DNA of 64,000 nt from Rhodosalinus sp041365695. GTDB lineage: Bacteria; Pseudomonadota; Alphaproteobacteria; Rhodobacterales; Rhodobacteraceae. Every line of letters begins with the position of its first letter. The stretch's first letter is position 1. The stretch spans positions 1 to 64,000 of the forward strand of contig NZ_JBGFSJ010000002.1 of NCBI RefSeq assembly GCF_041365695.1, read 5' to 3'. A model generated the notes under the pieces. It was not told where the DNA came from. It ran no database searches and saw nothing but the letters and a program-made list of their open reading frames with translations. This document shows, one piece after another, positions 59,801-64,000 of this stretch. The position numbers and the translations under genes were made by a program.

Positions 59801-60022
59801 CCTCTCGTCACGGCGGAAGGCGCCTCGATGCTGAGCCGCCGCGCGGTGGGCACGGGGGTCGCGGGCGGGATGCTCGCGGCGGCGGTGGTCGGCATCTTCG
59901 CGATCCCGGCGCTATACGTCGTGTTCCAGTCGCTCAGGGAACGGGTGAAGGGGCGGGCCGGGGCCGGGCCGGACCTCGTCCATTCCGCCGCCGGGGACGA
60001 CGACGGCGCGACGAAGAGCTAG
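56849..60022 (+). CDS. RND multidrug efflux pump (AcrB/MexB, HAE1 type)
   Basis: 1057 aa, twelve membrane spans and two large periplasmic loops. Proton-relay residues are present: two Asp in IGIVVDDAIVVVEAVE (TM4) and Lys in ALAAKNAILIVEFAKARRE (TM10). N-terminus FIRRPRLAGVISIVLFLAGL is typical of HAE1. It exports hydrophobic drugs or endogenous toxicants; substrate unknown. No outer-membrane factor gene in the window. Its TAG stop shares CTAG with the convergent hydrolase gene. Confidence 0.94.
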   Translation: MIADTFIRRPRLAGVISIVLFLAGLLALQRMPVEQFPDIVPPQVAVVAAYPGAGAEVVEQTVAQVIEDQVIGVDDMIYMKSTSGADGSYILSISFEVGTDADLATINVQNRVALAEPLLPPEVRQTGVRVAKKSSSLLMGVALYAEAEAVTGGDLTNYARINLLDRLKRVPGVGDASVFAANQFAMRIDLDVDRLAALGLAPSDVTAALRSQNVQAAIGRVGGQPVTEDPGLQLNVSARGRLESPEAFGEIILRSGADGSVVRVRDVAEVTLGERSSDVGTSFNGVPATLVGIYLAPGANAIAAADGVKAALEDAAPTLPQGMGIEVVSDTSTFVKESITEVEHTLVEAFVLVVLVVFVFLGSLRATIVPVVAVPVALVGTFAVMLAMGFTINTVSLLALVLAIGIVVDDAIVVVEAVEAKMAENPGMTPAEAASAAMGEITGAIVAITLVLLSVFVPVAFIPGISGQLFQQFAVAVSVSMVISAINALTLSPALCAIVLKPHHGPRKGVMGWISSRIDGARDGYTRVAGALARRAILGVALLVLAAVATGGLFRAVPTGFLPSEDQGSFIVETRLPEAASLNRTVAVQSGVEEMLMGLPGVESVTSVTGFSILDGISKSNAAFALVTMLPFEERTTEETSVFNSIREATRRGAAIREAQVIAFNLPPIAGLGSGAGFEFQLLDTQGQSAEDLAATARGLAFAANQDPRLAGVYTTFSADSPQLFLDIDRERLYALGVPLSEVFAALQPTLGSAYINDFNLFGRSWQVRMSARPEDRDAVSDIARIHVRSATGEMVPVGAFAEVDYIVGPMSLQRYNNQRSATISGNPASGVSSGEALAAMEEVALASMPAGYDYEWTGTALQEKQAAGQTTAILAMALLFAYLFLVALYESWTIPVPVLLSVTFGVAGAMLALLLTGLPFNIYAQIGLVVLIALAAKNAILIVEFAKARREQGDSIVDAAIGGAHARFRAVMMTSFAFIAGLIPLVTAEGASMLSRRAVGTGVAGGMLAAAVVGIFAIPALYVVFQSLRERVKGRAGAGPDLVHSAAGDDDGATKS

Positions 60023-60912
60023 CGGCCCATGGCGGCGTCGAGGAAGGCGCCGCCGCGGGCGAGCGCGTCCGCAGTCGCCTCCGCGTCGTAGCCGAGCGTG
60101 CTGAGCGGCGCCTTCTCCTGCTGGTCGAAGCCGTGGGTGACGCCGGAATAGACGTGCGTTTCCACCGGCAATCCGCGCCGCGCCTCGCGGCGGGCCACGG
60201 TCAGGCAGTCCTCCTCGTTGGCGATGGCATCGTTCTTCGCGAGCAGGAACAGCGCCGGGACCTCGCTCCGCCAGCCGCGCCGGCTCGCGCGGCTCAGCTG
60301 TCCGCAATAGGGATAGAGCAGGAGCGCCGCCCCGATGCCGTCGAGCGGGTCGGCGGCAAGGCTTTCCGGCCACTCCGTCAGGATGTGCGGCACCTCGCCG
60401 TGGTCCGCCATGGAGAGGAACTCCAGGATCGCCCAGCCGCCATGGGAAGCGCCGACGAGCGCGATCCGGTCCCCGTCCACGAAGGGCATGGCGCGCACGT
60501 CGTCGATGGCCACCGCGATGTCCCCCGCGCGCTCCGCGCCGTTGAGGAGCTGGCCCGCGCAGATCAGTCGCCAGAGCTGGAACTCGGTGAAGCCCCGCGG
60601 CGTGTGGCTGTCCACCACGACCGAGGCCCAGCCCCGTGCCTTGAGCGCCTCCGCCCAGCGCGGAAGATTGTCGCGCGGCCCGTCGCAGCCCGACAGAAGA
60701 AGCGCGGTGGGGAACGGCCCTTCGCCCTCGGGGCGTGTCACCGTGTAATGCGGCTTGAGAAGCGCCGACAGCGTCTCCGGCGTGTCGCGCGGAACGGTCA
60801 GCCCCGTGTAGCGTCCCACCGTGTTCCCCGCGACCACCACAAGGACCAGGGCCACCGTGCCACCGATCACCATCCACCACATCGCACGCCGCCCCGGCCA
60901 GCCGAACCTCAT
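60019..60912 (-). CDS. Membrane-anchored alpha/beta hydrolase (dienelactone-hydrolase-like)
   Basis: 297 aa. N-terminal anchor (AMWWMVIGGTVALVLVVVAG), then an alpha/beta hydrolase: oxyanion region LLSGCDGPRDNLPRWAEAL, nucleophile Ser in VGASHGGW, acid Asp in AKNDAIANEED, His in GVTHGFDQ. Probably faces the periplasm. Substrate unknown. ATG at 60912 is preferred over an upstream in-frame start. Convergent with the RND pump gene, sharing CTAG at 60019-60022. Confidence 0.82.
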   Translation of the reverse strand: MRFGWPGRRAMWWMVIGGTVALVLVVVAGNTVGRYTGLTVPRDTPETLSALLKPHYTVTRPEGEGPFPTALLLSGCDGPRDNLPRWAEALKARGWASVVVDSHTPRGFTEFQLWRLICAGQLLNGAERAGDIAVAIDDVRAMPFVDGDRIALVGASHGGWAILEFLSMADHGEVPHILTEWPESLAADPLDGIGAALLLYPYCGQLSRASRRGWRSEVPALFLLAKNDAIANEEDCLTVARREARRGLPVETHVYSGVTHGFDQQEKAPLSTLGYDAEATADALARGGAFLDAAMGR

Positions 60913-60980
60913 GGCCGGACCTTGCCACAGCACGGCGCCCGCGTCTTGATGAAAGGCGACACGAAAAAACGGGAGGAGAC

Positions 60981-61349
60981 ATGGCACGGCAAAGGCCGCT
61001 GATATGGCTTGCAGGCGGCGTCGCCGGCGCGTTCGCCGACGCGCGCGTGCGGGCGCTTCTGGCGCTTACCGGGACGCTGATCGCCCTGGCGACGCTGTTC
61101 TACCGCTGGGTCGAAGGCTGGGGATGGCTCGACGCGCTCTTCTTCTCGGTGGTGACGATCTCCACCGTGGGCTACGGCGAACTCGTGCCCGCGACCGCGG
61201 CGGGGAAGGTCTTCACCATGATCTACATCTTCCTCGGGATCGGGCTCTTCGTGGCGGCGGCCGGCGCGCTTGGCGATCACCTGATTCGGAAATCCCGCGC
61301 AGAGACGGGCGAGGCCGCCGATCCGCCCGGGGAGGCGTCGCAGGATTGA
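60981..61349 (+). CDS. Two-span potassium channel (Ion_trans_2)
   Basis: 122 aa: membrane span (LLALTGTLIALATLFYRWVEGW), pore loop with selectivity filter TISTVGYGELVPAT, second span (FTMIYIFLGIGLFVAAAGALG). The small KcsA-like layout without a regulatory RCK domain suggests a simple K+ leak or voltage-independent channel. Divergent from the hydrolase gene. Confidence 0.87.
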   Translation: MARQRPLIWLAGGVAGAFADARVRALLALTGTLIALATLFYRWVEGWGWLDALFFSVVTISTVGYGELVPATAAGKVFTMIYIFLGIGLFVAAAGALGDHLIRKSRAETGEAADPPGEASQD

Positions 61350-61404
61350 CACGTCGGGCCGCTACGCCTTCAGTCGGAGGCTGAGACCTGGCGGGAGCGG
61401 ATCC

Positions 61405-63081
61405 ATGAGCGAGACGGTGGACGCGGGCGAAGCGCCGGACTGGCGACGGCGTCACTGGGTGCCGACGGGCCTCGGCATCCTCTTCGCCGCGATCTTCTTC
61501 GTCGCCTCGCTGACGCCCTCGCTCATCCCGCGCGACCCGGTGATGCAGGGTGCGCTCAGCGGTATTTCAGCGGCGGTCGGCTATGGCGTCGGCAGCCTTC
61601 TCGTCTGGGTCTGGCGGATCATGCTCCTGCCGCTTCCGGGCCCGTCCGGCGAGCGGGCGGTGCGGAGCCTCCTCGTGCTGGTGGCGCTCGGCCTCTGCGG
61701 CTGGGGCCTCTGGAACGCGGCGGAGTGGCAGAACGCCACGCGCGCCGTGATGCAGCTCGAGCCGGTCTCGACGGCGCATCCGGTCCTCGTCGGGGGGATC
61801 GCCCTCGCGATCTTCCTCGTCCTCTGGGCCGCGGGCAGCGGGTTCATGTTGCTCGCGCGCCGGGCGGGGGGAACCCTCGGCCGTGTCCTGCCGGGGCGCG
61901 TCGGGCCCGTGCTCGGCGTGCTGGTGGCCGTCTTCGTCTCCTGGACGGTCGTGAACGGCGTGCTGGTGCGCAAGGGGCTCGCGCTTGCGGACGATGCCTT
62001 CGCCGCGGGCGAGCAGGTCTTCGACCCGGCCACGGAGCAGCCCACGGACCCGATGATGACGGGCAGCGCGGCGTCGCTGATCGGCTGGGACGAGCTCGGC
62101 AACCGGGGCCGCGACTTCATCTCGCGCACGCCTTCGGCCGAGGAGATCGCGGACTATTGGGGCGAAGGCGCCATGCGGCCCGTGCGCGTCTACGTGGGCC
62201 GCGTCTCGGCGGACACCGCGCGGGAGCGAGCGGAACTGGCGCTTGAGGAGCTCATCCGCACCGGCGGCTTCGAGCGCGAGCTTCTGATCATCACGACGCC
62301 CGTCGGCACGGGCTGGATGGATCCGGGCGCCCACGACACGATCGACTTCATGTGGGGCGGCGACACCGCGCAGGTCGGCGCGCAGTATTCCTACCTCACC
62401 TCGGTGCTCTCGATCCTGACGAACGTCGAATACGGGCTCGACCAGGCGCGGGCCCTCTTCGACGTGATCTACGGCCACTGGCTCACGCTGCCCGAGGAGG
62501 AGCGGCCGCATCTCTACATCCACGGGCTGAGCCAGGGCGCGCTCAACAGCCAGGCGGAGTTCCCGCTCTTCGACGTGCTCGACGCGCCGCCAAAGGGCGC
62601 GATGTGGGCGGGCTCGCCCTTCGTGAGCCCGCTCTGGAGCTACGTCCGCAGCAACCGCAACCCCGACAGCCCCGCGTGGCGGCCGAGCTTCGGCAACGGC
62701 TCCATGATCCGCGTCACCAACCAGGCGAAAACGCTGGACAGCGCGCCCGCGCCCTGGGGGCCGATCCGCTTCGTGTTCCTGAGCTACGGCAGCGATCCCA
62801 TCGTCAACTTCGATTTCGCCACGCTCTGGCGCAGGCCCGCCTGGCTCGAGGAGCCGCGCGCGCCCGACGTCTCGCCTGAGATGCGGTGGTTCCCGCTCGT
62901 GACCGCCTTCCAGGTCGGGCTCGACATGACGATCGCGCTTGCGATCGAGGGCTACGGGCATTTCTACGTGGCCGAGGACTACATCGACGCCTGGGCCGCG
63001 CTCACCGATCCGCCGGGGTGGAGCGAGGCGCGGGCCGAGGAGCTGAAGGCGATCTTCGAGGCGCGCCCGCCGCCCTGGTGA
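61405..63081 (+). CDS. Membrane alpha/beta-hydrolase of the Abhydrolase_9 type
   Basis: 558 aa. Four N-terminal membrane spans in the first 190 residues (ILFAAIFFVASLTPSLIPRD...), then a soluble hydrolase domain with TPSAEEIADYWGEGAMRPVRVYVGR, IITTPVGTGWMDPGAHDTIDFMWGGDTAQVGAQYSYL and nucleophile GLSQGALNSQ (GxSxG). Matches the two-domain family of alpha/beta-hydrolase N- and C-terminal domains found widely in alphaproteobacteria and actinobacteria. Substrate unknown; probably membrane lipid or ester related. Confidence 0.82.
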   Translation: MSETVDAGEAPDWRRRHWVPTGLGILFAAIFFVASLTPSLIPRDPVMQGALSGISAAVGYGVGSLLVWVWRIMLLPLPGPSGERAVRSLLVLVALGLCGWGLWNAAEWQNATRAVMQLEPVSTAHPVLVGGIALAIFLVLWAAGSGFMLLARRAGGTLGRVLPGRVGPVLGVLVAVFVSWTVVNGVLVRKGLALADDAFAAGEQVFDPATEQPTDPMMTGSAASLIGWDELGNRGRDFISRTPSAEEIADYWGEGAMRPVRVYVGRVSADTARERAELALEELIRTGGFERELLIITTPVGTGWMDPGAHDTIDFMWGGDTAQVGAQYSYLTSVLSILTNVEYGLDQARALFDVIYGHWLTLPEEERPHLYIHGLSQGALNSQAEFPLFDVLDAPPKGAMWAGSPFVSPLWSYVRSNRNPDSPAWRPSFGNGSMIRVTNQAKTLDSAPAPWGPIRFVFLSYGSDPIVNFDFATLWRRPAWLEEPRAPDVSPEMRWFPLVTAFQVGLDMTIALAIEGYGHFYVAEDYIDAWAALTDPPGWSEARAEELKAIFEARPPPW

Positions 63082-63094
63082 GCGGGTGCGGGGC

Positions 63095-64000
63095 TCATGC
63101 GCGCTCCAGCCGGTCGAGGGTGCCGCGGATGTCCTCGGGCGTCGTGAGCGGGTTGATCGTGCAGAGCCGGAGCACGCTGCGCCCGCCGAGCGTCGTCGTC
63201 GTGACGCAGGCGAACCCCTCCTCCGAGACCGCCCGCGCCCTGCGCTCGTGCTCGGCGCCGTCGGCGCCCCGGAGCGCGAAGCAGGTGATGCCGAGTTCGG
63301 CCGGCGTCACCACCTCCCAGCGGTCCGCGCGGGCGCGCAACTCGGCCTCGGCGATCTCGGCAAGGCGCAGCCCGTCCGTCACCGCCGCGCGGAAGCGCGC
63401 TGCCCCGTAGGTGCGCAGCGACATCCAGAGCTTGAGCGCGCGGGAGCGGCGGCTGAGCTCGAGGCTGCGATTGCCGAAGTTCACGGCGCCCGTGCCCTGC
63501 TGCACGTCGCGCAGGTATTCCGGGCTCATCGCGAAGGCGCGTTCGAGCGCGCCGGGGCGGGTGACGAGGCAGGCGCCCACGTCGTAGGGCTGGAAGAGCC
63601 ATTTATGCGGGTCGAGAACGAGGGAATCCGCGCGCTCCATCCCCGCGAGCGCGGCGCGGCCCTCGGGCGTGAGCGCGGCAGGCGCGCCGTACGCGCCGTC
63701 CACATGCAGCCAGAGCCCCTCTTGCGCCGCGATGTCGGCGATCTCGTCCAGCGGGTCCGCCGCGCCGGTGTTCGTGGATCCCGCCGTGGCGATCACCATG
63801 GCGGGACGCCGGCCCTCGGCGCGGTCCGAGGCGAGGGCGGCGGCCAGCCGCGCAGGGTCCATGCGCCAGCGCGCATCGGCCGGAAGCGTGCGGATGTCGT
63901 CCTCCGCCCAGCCCAGGGCGCGCAGGTCCCGCGGCAGGGAGGCGTGGGTCTGGTCGGTGAGGTAGGCCACGCCCGGCCCCGTTTCCGCGCGCGCCGCCCC
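63095..64000 (-). CDS. PLP-dependent decarboxylase (AADC family), C-terminal 301 residues
   Basis: The frame is open to the window edge, so the gene continues beyond 64000. PLP lysine in LVLDPHKWLFQPYDVGACLV; HVDGAYGAPAALTPEGRAAL carries the ring-contacting Asp; YLTDQTHASLPRDLRALG is the start of the large domain. It is a paralogue of the decarboxylase at 7.6-9.1 kb (both share the RALKLW block). Expected reaction is decarboxylation of an aromatic or other L-amino acid; substrate unknown. Convergent with the Abhydrolase_9 gene (13-bp gap). Confidence 0.85.
   Translation of the reverse strand, partial: GAARAETGPGVAYLTDQTHASLPRDLRALGWAEDDIRTLPADARWRMDPARLAAALASDRAEGRRPAMVIATAGSTNTGAADPLDEIADIAAQEGLWLHVDGAYGAPAALTPEGRAALAGMERADSLVLDPHKWLFQPYDVGACLVTRPGALERAFAMSPEYLRDVQQGTGAVNFGNRSLELSRRSRALKLWMSLRTYGAARFRAAVTDGLRLAEIAEAELRARADRWEVVTPAELGITCFALRGADGAEHERRARAVSEEGFACVTTTTLGGRSVLRLCTINPLTTPEDIRGTLDRLERA

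Noticed and set aside
1..64000. tRNA, rRNA, CRISPR arrays, insertion sequences
   Set aside because: Intergenic gaps were read for T-loop motifs, spaced direct repeats and transposase-like frames; none found.

Overview
The window is a 64 kb piece of high-GC chromosome with dense gene packing, very short gaps and many 4-nt start/stop overlaps. Gene content and order point to an alphaproteobacterium of the Rhodobacteraceae (Rhodobacterales): the xsc/tauR/tpa/tauABC taurine cluster, the ffh - chorismate mutase - rpsP-rimM-trmD-rplS-rpmE order, a separate F0 operon with b and b' subunits, MipZ, an AppA-like BLUF protein and phaA/phaB. I saw no rRNA, tRNA, CRISPR array, insertion sequence or prophage; this looks like core chromosome. 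The species cannot be named from this.

Layout. 1-6.9 kb: taurine use (start of xsc, regulator tauR, aminotransferase tpa on the minus strand; transporter tauABC divergent on plus). 6.9-16 kb: aromatic catabolism on the minus strand, an aldolase, a PLP decarboxylase, then a homogentisate operon (hmgA, fah, a metallo-beta-lactamase-fold protein, a small membrane protein, a flavin hydroxylase with a small DUF2783 partner, maiA) with a divergent MarR regulator. 16-18 kb: AppA-like blue-light/redox regulator and MipZ. 18-24 kb: translation and SRP genes. 24-26 kb: LysR/EamA pair and an ArsR regulator. 26.4-29 kb: ATP synthase F0 genes. 29-36.7 kb: TsoY-like membrane protein, lipoprotein, acetyltransferase, smc, FAD-linked dehydrogenase. 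36.7-47 kb: hemC/hemE, tamA/tamB, polyprenyl synthase and small conserved genes. 47-54.5 kb: polyhydroxybutyrate genes phaA/phaB, a degenerate EAL protein, rpsD, hisC-tyrosine pathway dehydrogenase, extensin-like protein. 54.5-64 kb: membrane proteins, an RND efflux pair, hydrolases, a potassium channel and the 3' part of a second PLP decarboxylase.

The most interesting layer is regulatory. (1) Three pairs of CTGG(A/C)C-type direct repeats, all spaced exactly 23 bp, lie upstream of xsc, tauR and tpa and look like TauR operators. (2) TGT-N12-ACA sites of PpsR/CrtJ type lie between hemC and hemE and over the predicted -35 of the AppA-like gene; AppA is the known antagonist of PpsR, so the two observations support each other and suggest a photosynthetic ancestry or lifestyle. 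(3) A perfect ATTC-N8-GAAT site plus a near copy flank the -10 box of the TsoY-like gene, which is the form reported for the persulfide sensor SqrR. (4) In the homogentisate operon the flavin hydroxylase plus 68-aa partner resemble the two-component 3-hydroxyphenylacetate 6-hydroxylase MhaAB, and the co-transcribed metallo-beta-lactamase-fold protein has lost its second metal site. All function calls come from reading the translated sequence; no database search was run.
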